NCBI GenBank assembly: GCA_044224495.1
Contig: JBGAKG010000009.1
Location: forward strand, 1-64,000
Reading direction: 5' to 3'
DNA length: 64,000 nt
Source: JBGAKG01 sp044224495
GTDB lineage: Bacteria; Myxococcota_A; Polyangia; Polyangiales; Polyangiaceae
Shown: in pieces, positions 48,501 through 56,528 of the stretch
Numbering within the stretch: the first letter of the stretch is position 1
Layout: each line of letters opens with the position of its first letter
Notes under the pieces: model-generated
Database searches by the model: none
What the model saw: only the letters and a program-made list of their open reading frames with translations
Told to the model about the DNA's origin: nothing
Translations under genes and position numbers: made by a program

Positions 48501-48980
48501 ATGAAGCGCGCCGCCGCGAAGACCAAGAGCAAGAAGCCCGCCCGCAAGACCACCGCGAAGCTCCAGGTCGCCATGACCGGGAAAGCCAGCCCGGCGAAAG
48601 CCGCCGACGGCGACGCTCCCGTCTTCGCCTACCTCGCGACGCTGCCGCAGCCGCAGCGCGCGATCGCCGAGCGGATCGATGCGATGGCCGCCAAGGCGAT
48701 CCCGGGCCTCCAGCGCTCGGTGAAGTGGGGGATGGCGTACTACGGCGTCGACGGCGGCTTCTGCTTCTCGTCCGGCGCGTTCGTCGGGCACGTGAAGCTG
48801 ATGTTCATCCGCGGCACCGAGCTGAAGCCCGAGCCGCCGGTGACGCCGATCGGGATGGGCAAGGCGACGCGCGGCGTCGAGCTCTCCGCGCTGGGCGAGC
48901 TCGACGCGCGGAAGGTGACGTCGTGGATGAAGCAGGCCGCGAAGATTCCGTTCGTCGGGGCGGCGGCGAAGAAGCGGTGA
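48501..48980 (+). CDS. DUF1801 (YdhG-like) protein with basic N-terminus
   Basis: The 159-residue product has a lysine-rich lead of about 35 residues (KRAAAKTKSKKPARKTT), then a DUF1801 domain (about 40-158, PQPQRAIAERIDAMAAKAIPGLQRSVKWGMAYYGVDGGFCFSSGAFVGHVKLMF). The fold is like YdhG, of unknown function but sometimes tied to iron or oxidative stress. The basic lead could bind nucleic acid. A ribosome site (GAGAGAGGG) precedes ATG 48501. It is 26 bp after the CPLC gene, so they may be co-transcribed. Confidence 0.85.
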   Translation: MKRAAAKTKSKKPARKTTAKLQVAMTGKASPAKAADGDAPVFAYLATLPQPQRAIAERIDAMAAKAIPGLQRSVKWGMAYYGVDGGFCFSSGAFVGHVKLMFIRGTELKPEPPVTPIGMGKATRGVELSALGELDARKVTSWMKQAAKIPFVGAAAKKR

Positions 48981-48987
48981 CCGGCGT

Positions 48988-49908
48988 TCAGAGCGCTTTC
49001 CGCGCGATGGCGCGCTCCAAGCTCTCCGCGGCGATCTCCGGGTAGCGTGCGTTCTCGAGCGGGCCGAGCAACGCCTGCCCGCCGAACACGCCGCGCGCGT
49101 ACATGAGCGGCAGCCACGCGTACATGTTGCCGGGCTCCGCCGCCAATCGGCGCTTCGTCTCCCGCTCGAGGTCGGCGAGCGAGCCCAGGCGCTCGAGCGT
49201 TGCCGTTCGCCCGTGGCCCTTCTCCCAAGCCTTCGCCATCGCGAGGACGTCCTTCCGGTCGCCCGCCACGAAGAGTCGCTCCGGGACGGCGCGCTCGTCG
49301 ACGGCGGCGGCGGCCGTGAAGCGAGCCGTGTCCTCCCACGTGGTCCAGTCGATCGGCGTGGTGCCGTCGCCCCAATAGCGGATCACGCCCTTCTCTGCGT
49401 CGAGCAGTCCGAGGAACCCGAGCACGAAGCCGTCGGCGAAGATCCCTTGCATCACGTGGACGACCTCGAACGTGTCGCTCGTGTGCGCTTTCGCGGCGAT
49501 CGCGAAGGAGCGGCGCCAATCGGAGTTGACGTTGATGCCCTCCGGCAACGTGAAGTGGTTGTACGAGTAGTCGGACGGGATGAAGCGACGCGCACCGGCG
49601 CGCTTCGCCGCCGCCAGGAGCCCGAGCTGGGCTTGGACGATGACGTCCGGCCCGCCTTGGAGCGCGGACACCACCGCGAAAGCGCCGCGCATGACGGCGT
49701 CCCGCTCGGCGTCGTTCGCCGCGACCGCGTCGAAGGTGACGAGCTCGAGGCCCTCGCGCGCCAACGTCGCGACCTCCGGTTTCTTCGGGTCGCGGACCAG
49801 CGCACGGACCCGCACTCCCGGGCGCGCGAGGAGGGCATCGACGACGAGACGTCCGAGCTTTCCGGCAGCGCCGACCACGACGACGAGCTTCTTGTTCGAT
49901 TCGTTCAT
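48988..49908 (-). CDS. NmrA-like NAD(P)-binding protein (aromatic alcohol reductase type)
   Basis: The 306-residue product is an atypical short-chain-dehydrogenase-fold protein. The dinucleotide motif is VVVVGAAGKLGRLVVDALL at residues 8-26, and SDYSYNHF lies near 125 in place of the classical YxxxK. Such proteins include NmrA regulators and isoflavone-reductase-like enzymes. I chose ATG 49908; an upstream ATG adds 18 unrelated residues that lie in the promoter. It is divergent from a LysR gene 75 bp away, a common regulator-target layout. Confidence 0.87.
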   Translation of the reverse strand: MNESNKKLVVVVGAAGKLGRLVVDALLARPGVRVRALVRDPKKPEVATLAREGLELVTFDAVAANDAERDAVMRGAFAVVSALQGGPDVIVQAQLGLLAAAKRAGARRFIPSDYSYNHFTLPEGINVNSDWRRSFAIAAKAHTSDTFEVVHVMQGIFADGFVLGFLGLLDAEKGVIRYWGDGTTPIDWTTWEDTARFTAAAAVDERAVPERLFVAGDRKDVLAMAKAWEKGHGRTATLERLGSLADLERETKRRLAAEPGNMYAWLPLMYARGVFGGQALLGPLENARYPEIAAESLERAIARKAL

Positions 49909-49983
49909 GCCGCTACCTTGCGAGTCGGAGCGCGGATGGACAATCCGTGTCACGGCGAACATTGGGTCAAGCTATCCTTGACG

Positions 49984-50883
49984 ATGATGCAGCCCATCTC
50001 CCCGGCCGACATGGTCCTCTACGCCGCCGTCGTGCGCGAAGGCAGCTTCACGCGCGCGGCGCAGCTCCTCGGCGTCACCAAGCAGACCGTCAGCGAACGA
50101 ATCGCGAAGCTCGAGGCGCGGCTCGGTGTGAGGCTGCTCGAGCGCACCACGCGTCGCCTCCGCGTCACCGATGCGGGCGCGGTCTACGCCGAGCGGTGCA
50201 CCGCGATCGCCGCTCAGATCGACGAGGCCAACGGCGAGGTCCTCGCCCGCCAGACCGAGCCCGGGGGGCGGTTGCGCGTGACGGCGCCGACCCTCTACGG
50301 GCGCCGCTTCCTCGCTCCCGTCATCGTGGAGACGATGGTTCGCCATCCCGAGCTCCGCTTGGACGTCGTGCTCGCCGACCGCCGCGTCGACCTCGTCGAA
50401 GAAGGCTTCGATCTCGCGATTCGCATCGGGACGCTCGACGATTCGTCGTTGGCGGCGCGGAAGCTCGGCGAGGGACACGTCTACCTCGTGGCCAGCCCGA
50501 AGCTCCTCGCCGGGCGCCGCAGAATCTCTCCGCGGCGGCTCCGCGAGCTGCCCACCATCGGCACGAGGGCGCACGAGACCTGGAGCGTCGCGGGCACGAA
50601 GTGGAAGCTCGAACCCTCCCTCGTCGTGAACGATCTCGAGGTCGCGTGCGACGCGGCGATCGCGGGCGTCGGCGTGGCCCTGCTCCCGAGCCTCGTCTGC
50701 AAGCCCGCCGTGCTCGCCGGGCAACTCGAGGTTCTCTTCGGCCCCGACTCGGCGCTGCGGCGTCCGGTCTATGCCGTCTTCCCGAGTCGCCGCTACGTTC
50801 CGCCGAAGGTCCGCGTGTTCCTCGACGTGCTCGCCGAGCTCATCGAGCCGATGGCACCGATCGCGGTCGGCGGGAGTCGGTGA
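49984..50883 (+). CDS. LysR family transcriptional regulator
   Basis: The 299-residue product has a LysR winged helix (1-65, DMVLYAAVVREGSFTRAAQLLGVTKQTVSERIAKLEARLGVRLLERTTR) and a full binding domain (GGRLRVTAPTLYGRRFLAPVIV..., FDLAIRIG) to the end. It is most likely the regulator of the divergent NmrA-like gene. The ATG chosen is the first of two adjacent ones (49984, 49987). The binding domain resembles the group that sometimes governs aromatic or quinone-stress genes, which fits an NmrA-like target. Confidence 0.92.
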   Translation: MMQPISPADMVLYAAVVREGSFTRAAQLLGVTKQTVSERIAKLEARLGVRLLERTTRRLRVTDAGAVYAERCTAIAAQIDEANGEVLARQTEPGGRLRVTAPTLYGRRFLAPVIVETMVRHPELRLDVVLADRRVDLVEEGFDLAIRIGTLDDSSLAARKLGEGHVYLVASPKLLAGRRRISPRRLRELPTIGTRAHETWSVAGTKWKLEPSLVVNDLEVACDAAIAGVGVALLPSLVCKPAVLAGQLEVLFGPDSALRRPVYAVFPSRRYVPPKVRVFLDVLAELIEPMAPIAVGGSR

Positions 50884-50911
50884 GCGCGAGGTTTCCGTTG
50901 CGCCCCGTCGA

Positions 50912-51625
50912 TCAAGAACCTTCGTCGAGCCGCGCCTTCGGATCGAACGTCTCCGGCGAACGGAACGGGACCACCGCTCCGCGAACGTCGCTCGCGAGCA
51001 CGCGCAGGACGGCTTCGCCGAACGAGCGCGCTGGCACCACGCCGGGGCGCGGCTTCGCTTCGACGCGGGTCGCGATGCGCACTTCGTTGACGCGCGCGCC
51101 GTCGCGGTACTCGGCGCGGAGGAGGCGGGACAGAGCGAGCGTGCCGCCGAGGGCGATCGTGAGCAAGCTCGTCGTCCGCATCGGTTGGACGGCACCCGCG
51201 CCGGTGACGATGACGTAGGCGCTCTCGTCCGCCGAGAGGAGCGGGAGCATGGTGCGCGCGGCGTGGACGTGACTGTCGAGGAGCATCCGCCGCACCTCCT
51301 CCCAGGTCTGGCTCGTCTGATCGACGAGCCGTCCACCGTTCCACCAAGCCCCGAGCGACGCGACGACGTGGTCGACTGGTCCGTGCTGGGACCGGACGGT
51401 GTGGGCGAGCAGGTCGGCTTGGTCTCCGTCGCTCACGTCACCCACGACGATTCGGGCGGCGCGGCCTCCGAACTGGCTCTCGAGGGCGCTGGCGCTCTCT
51501 GCGGAGCGGGCCGGGAGAACGACCGTGGCACCCGCGTCGAGAGCCGCCGCCGCGACACCGAAGCCGACGTTGCCGGTCGCGCCGAACACGACGATGCGCT
51601 TGTTCTTCAACGACGAATCCGTCAT
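50912..51625 (-). CDS. SDR-fold NAD(P)-binding protein lacking the YxxxK catalytic pair
   Basis: The 237-residue product has a Rossmann start (KRIVVFGATGNVGFGVAAAALDAG) and the SDR core (VVGDVSDGDQADLL, VDHVVASLGAWW, YVIVTGAGA). Where a classical SDR has Tyr-x-x-x-Lys, this one reads PMRTTSLLTIALGGTLALSRLL, without Tyr or Lys. It probably binds NAD(P) but lacks normal oxidoreductase activity, and could be a sensor. I chose ATG 51625. It is divergent from an AraC gene 89 bp away. Confidence 0.85.
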   Translation of the reverse strand: MTDSSLKNKRIVVFGATGNVGFGVAAAALDAGATVVLPARSAESASALESQFGGRAARIVVGDVSDGDQADLLAHTVRSQHGPVDHVVASLGAWWNGGRLVDQTSQTWEEVRRMLLDSHVHAARTMLPLLSADESAYVIVTGAGAVQPMRTTSLLTIALGGTLALSRLLRAEYRDGARVNEVRIATRVEAKPRPGVVPARSFGEAVLRVLASDVRGAVVPFRSPETFDPKARLDEGS

Positions 51626-51714
51626 GCGCGCATCGTAGCCCGGGCGCCGCGCGGACTCTTGAACCTGGTTGCTCCCGTTGCGATGGGTCCCGACTTGGCT
51701 CACGCTCATGGGTC

Positions 51715-52512
51715 GTGGCGGCATCAGCGGCGGCATCGTTCACGGTCTTTCATCCGGTCTCGATCCCCGGCGTGCGATTCATGACCGCGCGCGGCTGGAA
51801 CTTCCCCTGGCGGAAGGTCTCCTCGGTTCTCGAGCTCACGCTCCTCGAGCGGGGCGCCTCCGATTGGCGGATCGGGCGCTGGACGGGGACGCGGGGGCCG
51901 GGCTCGGTCAGCGTCGTGAACGCCGGGCGGCTCGCCGTCGGAACGCGAATTCACGCGCCGGGTGACTTCTTCGGCATCGAGATCGAGCCATCTCTGCTCG
52001 GCGAGTGGCGCCTCGCGGACGCGCAGCTCGACGGTGGTCCCGCCGTGGACGCGGCGGGCGCTCTCGCTCGGTTGGTGCGCGCTGGGGCTGGCCCGCTCGC
52101 GGTCGAGTCGACGCTCTGGGCGCTGCTCGCTCAGCTGCGCGCCGATACCGCGATCGCGGAGCGCGGGCGAGGCGCTTTCCGACCGAGCCACGCGTCGGAC
52201 CGGATGCGGGAGGTGATCCTCGCGCGCTACGACGAGCCGCTCTCGCTCGCGGAGATCGCACGCGAGGCGAACGTGAGCCGCTTCCACGGCGTGCGCGTGT
52301 TCCGCGACGCGTACGGCGTGACGCCGTTCGAGTATCTCACCCACGTGAGGCTCGAGCGCGCGGCGGCAGCGCTCCGCGCAGGGACCCGCCCGGTCGATGC
52401 AGCGGCGCGGGTCGGCTTCGCGGATCAAGCGCACCTGACGCGTTGGTTCGGCCGGATGTTTCGGGTGACGCCGGCGGCGTTCGCGCGCGCGCACGCGTTG
52501 GCGCGGAGGTGA
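51715..52512 (+). CDS. AraC family transcriptional regulator
   Basis: The 265-residue product has a beta-rich N-terminal sensing domain (1-140) and a C-terminal AraC double HTH (about 160-260, MREVILARYDEPLSLAEIAREANVSRFHGVRVFRDAYGVTPFEYLTHVRLERAAAALR and VDAAARVGFADQAHLTRWFGRMFRVTPAAF). GTG 51715 is used; it has no strong ribosome site. The likely target is the divergent SDR gene. The ligand is unknown. Confidence 0.87.
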   Translation: MAASAAASFTVFHPVSIPGVRFMTARGWNFPWRKVSSVLELTLLERGASDWRIGRWTGTRGPGSVSVVNAGRLAVGTRIHAPGDFFGIEIEPSLLGEWRLADAQLDGGPAVDAAGALARLVRAGAGPLAVESTLWALLAQLRADTAIAERGRGAFRPSHASDRMREVILARYDEPLSLAEIAREANVSRFHGVRVFRDAYGVTPFEYLTHVRLERAAAALRAGTRPVDAAARVGFADQAHLTRWFGRMFRVTPAAFARAHALARR

Positions 52513-52559
52513 GCGGCTTCGGCTTGCGCGCCCGCGTGGGAACCGCTACCTCTGTGAAA

Positions 52560-52576
52560 GGCAACTGTCAGTTGCC
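52560..52576. promoter_or_regulatory. Perfect 17-base palindrome before a membrane protein-methyltransferase operon
   Basis: GGCAACTG-T-CAGTTGCC has perfect 8-base arms and ends 17 bp before ATG 52594. It could be an operator for a TetR- or MarR-type protein not encoded beside it, or an mRNA hairpin that hides the start. Confidence 0.55.
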
Positions 52577-52593
52577 ATCAAGGAGCGTGAGCG

Positions 52594-52926
52594 ATGGTCT
52601 TGCACGAGGGTGTGGCGCAGTTCTTCGGCGGCGTGTTCCTGGCCAACTTCGCTCCGCACTTCGTGGCGGGCGTCTCGGGGCGGCAGTTTCCGACCCCGTT
52701 CGCGAAGCCGCCGTTCCGGGGCCTCTCGTCGCCGATCACCAACGTGATCTACGGGCTCCTGAATTTGGGCGTGGCCTACGTGCTGCTCGAGATCGTCGGA
52801 GCGGTGGAGCTGCGCCGCGCCGCGGACTTCGCCGTCGCCGCGGCGGGGTTCGGGCTTTGGTCGCTCTTCGTCGCGCGCTCGGTCACGAAGCTGCAACGCG
52901 CGGCCGCGGAGTCCGCGCCACGATGA
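52594..52926 (+). CDS. Small membrane protein, unknown function
   Basis: The 110-residue product has three hydrophobic segments (about 6-24, 46-66, 78-98) and a short motif RQFPTPFAKPPFRGLSSPITNVIYG that looks conserved in small uncharacterised membrane proteins. It has no catalytic motif. The methyltransferase gene starts in its stop codon (ATGA), so they are co-translated. The palindrome upstream suggests specific regulation. Confidence 0.75.
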   Translation: MVLHEGVAQFFGGVFLANFAPHFVAGVSGRQFPTPFAKPPFRGLSSPITNVIYGLLNLGVAYVLLEIVGAVELRRAADFAVAAAGFGLWSLFVARSVTKLQRAAAESAPR

Positions 52927-53753
52927 CCACGTTCGCGAACGACAGCGCAGAGCTCGCGCAGGCCTACGACCGGGCGAGCGACCTCCAGCTCGAGACGGGA
53001 AAGCACCTCGTCGAGCGGATGGAGCTCGGCCCCTTCGACTCGGGAGCGCGCATCCTCGACGTGGGCTGCGGCACCGGGCGCCTGACGCGATGGATCGCGG
53101 AGCGACTGGGCCCCGCGGTCGACGTGATCGGCATCGACCCGCTCCCGCACCGGATCGACGTCGCGCGCGCGAACGCGGGCACCGCGCGCTTCGAGGTCGG
53201 GCGCGCGGAGGACCTCGGCGCGTTCGCGGACGAGAGCGTCGATGCGGTGTGCTTGTCGTCCGTCCTGCACTGGGTCGCCGACGAGCGGCGGGCGCTCGCG
53301 GAGGCGCGGCGCGTGCTGCGGCCGGGCGGGCGCGTCGGGCTCACGACGCCGCCGCGCGAGCTCTCGCGCGCGGGCACGCTGGCGCGCGTGCTGCACCCGA
53401 TCCTGCGGCAGCCGCCGTGGGCGGCGAGCGTGGACCGCACGCTGGCTCGGCGCGGTTGGACGTCGACGGAGCTCGTGGAGCTCGTGCTCGAGTGCGGGCT
53501 CGAGCTCGTGGAGCTCCGGCTCGCGCCGACGGTGAGTCGGCACGAGAGCGGGGCGGCGTTCGTCGAGCACGCGGAGGCGAGCGCGTTCGGGAACCTGCTC
53601 GGCGCCGTGGGCGAGGAGCTGCGGGCGCCGCTGCGGGAGGAGCTCATCGCTGCGTTCGAGCGGGAGCGCGGGAGCGACGGCGTGGTGGTGCGGGGGTGGA
53701 GCGCAACGCTCGTGGCGCAGCGCCCCGCGCGGACGGAGCTCACGCGGACGTGA
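52923..53753 (+). CDS. Class I SAM-dependent methyltransferase
   Basis: The 276-residue product has motif I RILDVGCGTGRLTRWIAERLG near 43-62, the acid in VIGIDPLPHR, motif II FEVGRAEDLG, and VDAVCLSSVLHWVADERRALAEARRVLRPGGRVGLTTPP. The C-terminal half has helices suited to a small-molecule acceptor. It is a BioC/UbiE-type enzyme; the acceptor is unknown. It is translationally coupled to the upstream membrane protein and ends 3 bp from the convergent membrane gene. Confidence 0.88.
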   Translation: MTTFANDSAELAQAYDRASDLQLETGKHLVERMELGPFDSGARILDVGCGTGRLTRWIAERLGPAVDVIGIDPLPHRIDVARANAGTARFEVGRAEDLGAFADESVDAVCLSSVLHWVADERRALAEARRVLRPGGRVGLTTPPRELSRAGTLARVLHPILRQPPWAASVDRTLARRGWTSTELVELVLECGLELVELRLAPTVSRHESGAAFVEHAEASAFGNLLGAVGEELRAPLREELIAAFERERGSDGVVVRGWSATLVAQRPARTELTRT

Positions 53754-53756
53754 GGC

Positions 53757-54263
53757 TCACGTCGCCTCGGCCGCTCGCGCGGAGCGCCCGTACGCACGCA
53801 GGAGCGCCACCGTCGCCACCCCGACCGCCGCGAGACGGACCAGGTTGAGGACGCCCCACCGGACCGTGAGCGCGTGCACGACGTCCGCCGGCATCGCGGA
53901 CACGTCCCCCAACCAGAGGCGCATGTTGATGGTGAGCACGACCCAGACGGTCAAGAGCACGCCGATCCACGACGAGATGGCCGCGTTGCGGATGGGCCGC
54001 GCCGCCGCCGACCGCCGGCCGAGCCACCACGCGACCAGCGTGGCGATCGCTCCGAGCTGCGTGAACGGCACGTAGAAGACGTAGGGCTTGGCCAGGGCGA
54101 AGAACTCGTTGAAGGCCTGGAACCGGGCGGGGCTCGCCACCAAGCCGTTGGGGACGAAGATCAGCTCTTCGTAGAGGTTTCCGAAGAACCACATGGCGTG
54201 GCTGCCGAGTGCGAACAGCGTGAGAGCGACCTGCGCCCGGCTGGGCTGGATTGGGGTGACCAT
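53757..54263 (-). CDS. Four-helix membrane protein controlled by MarR
   Basis: The 168-residue product has four hydrophobic segments (about 10-30, 50-75, 88-110, 130-155) and conserved-looking elements HAMWFFGNLYEELIFVPNG and WVVLTINMRLWLG, in the style of DUF1772-like or related small membrane proteins. I chose ATG 54263, the first after the operator region; an in-frame ATG at 54302 lies upstream of both palindromes. The start overlaps a palindrome. It is divergent from the MarR gene, which very likely represses it. Confidence 0.75.
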   Translation of the reverse strand: MVTPIQPSRAQVALTLFALGSHAMWFFGNLYEELIFVPNGLVASPARFQAFNEFFALAKPYVFYVPFTQLGAIATLVAWWLGRRSAAARPIRNAAISSWIGVLLTVWVVLTINMRLWLGDVSAMPADVVHALTVRWGVLNLVRLAAVGVATVALLRAYGRSARAAEAT

Positions 54264-54295
54264 CAGGATCCTGATGGTAGTATCAGGATCCTGAA
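54262..54295. promoter_or_regulatory. Two tandem palindromes between the membrane gene and the MarR gene
   Basis: ATCAGGATCCTGAT (54262-54275) and ATCAGGATCCTGAA (54282-54295) share the perfect core TCAGGATCCTGA. Their centres are exactly 20 bp apart, about two helical turns, so two MarR dimers could bind the same face. The first covers the membrane gene start codon; the second ends 18 bp before the MarR start. Confidence 0.75.
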
Positions 54296-54313
54296 TGTGC
54301 AAGATGGGGAGCC

Positions 54314-54757
54314 ATGAAAGCCGACCGGCCGCTCCCGGAGCAGCAACTCGGGTACCTCCTCGTCCGTGTCTCCGACCGCGTGCGGAAGCAGTGGGAGTCC
54401 AGGCTCCGCGGGCGCTCGATCAACCCTCGTCAGTTCAGCGCGCTCGCGTGGCTCGACGCCGATCCGGGGATCAACGCCAACGAGCTCGCCCGCCGGCTGA
54501 TGGTGACGCCGCAGAGCATGTCGGAGTCGTTGGCGGCGCTCGTCGACGCGGGGCTGGTCGCGCGTGCCGAAGAGCCGCAGCCGGGGCGGAGTATCGCGCT
54601 CGAGCTCACGCCGAAGGGCAGGCAGCTCCTCGCGAGCGCCTACCCGCTGGTGGTCGCGTCGAACGAAGAGAGCTTCGCGGCGTTGAGCGAGCGCGAGCGC
54701 GAGGTCCTCACGAAGCTGCTCCGGAAGCTCTACGACGACGAGCCGCCGCGCTCCTGA
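54314..54757 (+). CDS. MarR family transcriptional regulator
   Basis: The 147-residue product has the MarR winged helix: LLVRVSDRVRKQWESRLRGRSINPRQFSALAWLDADPGINANELARRLMVTPQSMSESLAALVDAGLVARAEEPQPGRSIALELTPKGRQLL, then the dimer helices. The ligand is unknown. It should repress the divergent membrane gene and itself through the tandem palindromes. The stop lies 3 bp from the end of a convergent AraC gene. Confidence 0.92.
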   Translation: MKADRPLPEQQLGYLLVRVSDRVRKQWESRLRGRSINPRQFSALAWLDADPGINANELARRLMVTPQSMSESLAALVDAGLVARAEEPQPGRSIALELTPKGRQLLASAYPLVVASNEESFAALSEREREVLTKLLRKLYDDEPPRS

Positions 54758-54760
54758 AGC

Positions 54761-55591
54761 TCAGCGCACCGCTCGGACATACGCGCCGGGCGTCACGCCG
54801 GCGATGCGCTTGAAATGCCGGTGCAGCTGGCTCTGGTCGTAGAGGCCCACGCGCGCTGCGACTTCGGCCTGCGGAACTCCGCGCGCGAGGAGCGCGCCCG
54901 CGAGGCCGACCCGCCGATGCGTCACGTACGCGTGCGGCGGCAACCCCACCTCGTCCCGGAAGGCGCGACAGAGCCGGAACTTGTCGAGGCGCGCGTGCGC
55001 GGCGAGCTCGTCGAGTGACACCGTCTCCGTGAAGCGCGCGTCGAGCAACGCGCGCGCGCGCCTCACCGCGATGGCCCACGTGCTCCGGGGACGGGTGGGC
55101 TCGCGATGCTCCGTCGTCAGCTCGCAGAGGGCGCGGAGCGCCTCGCAAGCCGCCCCTTCCAGCTCTTCGGGCGAGGCGTCGCGCAGCAGCGCGCGATGGA
55201 GCGCTGCCAACGGGGCGACGCGGGGATCGTGCGAGGGGAGCGCGTTCTCTTTCGGGGCGGCCGCCGCGCAATCCAAGGTCGCGCGCGCTTCGTCGACGAT
55301 GCGCCCGTCGAAGAGCACGACCTGGAACCGCCGCACGCCACGGCGCGCGTGCTCCGCGAACACCTCTCCGGGGACCTTCACGTCGATGGTGCCGGGACCA
55401 CTCGACCAGCGCGTGCCGCGGAGCGACCACTCCGACCGACCGCTGAGGTGCAGCGCGCTCGCATAGCGGTCCGTCACGCAGGTGAAGAGGTGGCCGTCGC
55501 TCCGGAACTGCCCGACGGTGACGCCGGGGAGCGAAGCGGGCCGAGAGAACGCGATCCGGTAGCGCCCGCGCTGCGCGGCCGACAAATCCAT
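54761..55591 (-). CDS. AraC family transcriptional regulator with cupin-like sensor
   Basis: The 276-residue product has an N-terminal cupin-like sensing domain (1-110, with RWSSGPGTIDVKVPGEVFAEHARRGVRRFQVVLFD) and a C-terminal double HTH (about 170-275, ARFTETVSLDELAAHARLDKFRLCRAFRDEVGLPPHAYVTHRRV and AEVAARVGLYDQSQLHRHFKRIAGVTPGAYVRAVR). The last block is the typical AraC end. Its target is not obvious; no divergent enzyme gene lies nearby. It is convergent with the MarR gene. Confidence 0.88.
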   Translation of the reverse strand: MDLSAAQRGRYRIAFSRPASLPGVTVGQFRSDGHLFTCVTDRYASALHLSGRSEWSLRGTRWSSGPGTIDVKVPGEVFAEHARRGVRRFQVVLFDGRIVDEARATLDCAAAAPKENALPSHDPRVAPLAALHRALLRDASPEELEGAACEALRALCELTTEHREPTRPRSTWAIAVRRARALLDARFTETVSLDELAAHARLDKFRLCRAFRDEVGLPPHAYVTHRRVGLAGALLARGVPQAEVAARVGLYDQSQLHRHFKRIAGVTPGAYVRAVR

Positions 55592-55654
55592 CGCTCCAGG
55601 ATACCGAGGTCTCGGGCCGCGCGCTTGGGCGTTCTTGGCGCGGGGTCGCCGCGC

Positions 55655-56179
55655 TCACTTCGGGAGATCGGTCGGAGGATCGAAGCGCGGCTTCACGACG
55701 CCGCGCGTTCGATCGCCGGTCGCGATCTTGTCCTGGAGCAGGAGGAGTCCATCGAGCACCGCTTCGGGGCGCGGGGGGCACGCCGGGATGTAGACGTCGA
55801 CTGGGATGACCTTGTCGATGCCGGGGAGCGTCGCGTAGTTGTCGTAGAAGCCGCCCGAGCTCGCGCACGTGCCGAACGCGATGACCCAGCGCGGGTCCAT
55901 CATCTGCTCGTAGATGCGCCGCAGCACTGGCGCTTGGCGTTGGGAGATGGTCCCGACCACCCAGAGGAGATCCGCTTGGCGGGGAGAGAAGCGCGGGGCC
56001 TCGGCGCCGAAGCGCGCGAGGTCGTAGCGGTTCGAGTTCGTCGCGAGGAACTCCATCGCACAGCACGCCGTCGCGAACGGGTACATGAACAGCGAGTATT
56101 TGCGCGCCCACGCGAGGAGCTCGTCGATCCGTGTGGTGACGATCCCCCCGCCGTCGTTCGACAGCTCCAGCCTCCGCAT
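55655..56179 (-). CDS. nuoB: NADH-quinone oxidoreductase subunit B (orphan)
   Basis: The 174-residue product matches NuoB/PSST of complex I, which carries the last iron-sulfur cluster N2 next to the quinone site. All four cluster ligands are present: Cys39-Cys40 in TACCAMEF, Cys105 in GTCASSGG, and Cys134 in PACPPRPEAV. No other nuo gene adjoins it; both neighbours are regulators. Many myxobacteria have nuo genes split between loci or duplicated, so this could be an extra copy or part of a related hydrogenase-like complex. Confidence 0.93.
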   Translation of the reverse strand: MRRLELSNDGGGIVTTRIDELLAWARKYSLFMYPFATACCAMEFLATNSNRYDLARFGAEAPRFSPRQADLLWVVGTISQRQAPVLRRIYEQMMDPRWVIAFGTCASSGGFYDNYATLPGIDKVIPVDVYIPACPPRPEAVLDGLLLLQDKIATGDRTRGVVKPRFDPPTDLPK

Positions 56180-56302
56180 CTTCCACCTCCGAGGCGGGTG
56201 CTAGGGCTCGCGCGCGAGAGGGGGAGGGGGTTCGTGCCGATGCTCACGCTGTGAGCGTGGCGTGCAGTTGCAAGGGAGGAGACGCGACCCTAATGCCGTT
56301 CG

Positions 56303-56515
56303 GTGCCACGCTCGCGGACGCCGCTCGACCGAAAAGCCGAGGCGCTCCGTTTGCGCCGTTTGCGCGAGGCGTTGGGGCTGACGCAGCGAGAGCTCGCGCG
56401 CGAGTTCAACGTCTCGCACGGCTCGATCGCCGGATGGGAGAGCCGCAAGCGGACGATCCCGGGACCGGTGATGAAGCTCGTGGAGATCTACGAGAGCCGG
56501 TTCGACCTTCCATGA
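56303..56515 (+). CDS. Small XRE-type helix-turn-helix protein
   Basis: The 70-residue product has one Cro/C1-type HTH: RRLREALGLTQRELAREFNVSHGSIAGWESRKRTIPGPVMKLVEIYE. It has no extra domain. GTG 56303 gives a basic lead and a normal helix 1. It could be the antitoxin of a missing toxin or a stand-alone regulator. It is divergent from nuoB, 124 bp away, and convergent with the LysR gene. Confidence 0.78.
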   Translation: MPRSRTPLDRKAEALRLRRLREALGLTQRELAREFNVSHGSIAGWESRKRTIPGPVMKLVEIYESRFDLP

Positions 56516-56528
56516 GGTGCATCCGATC

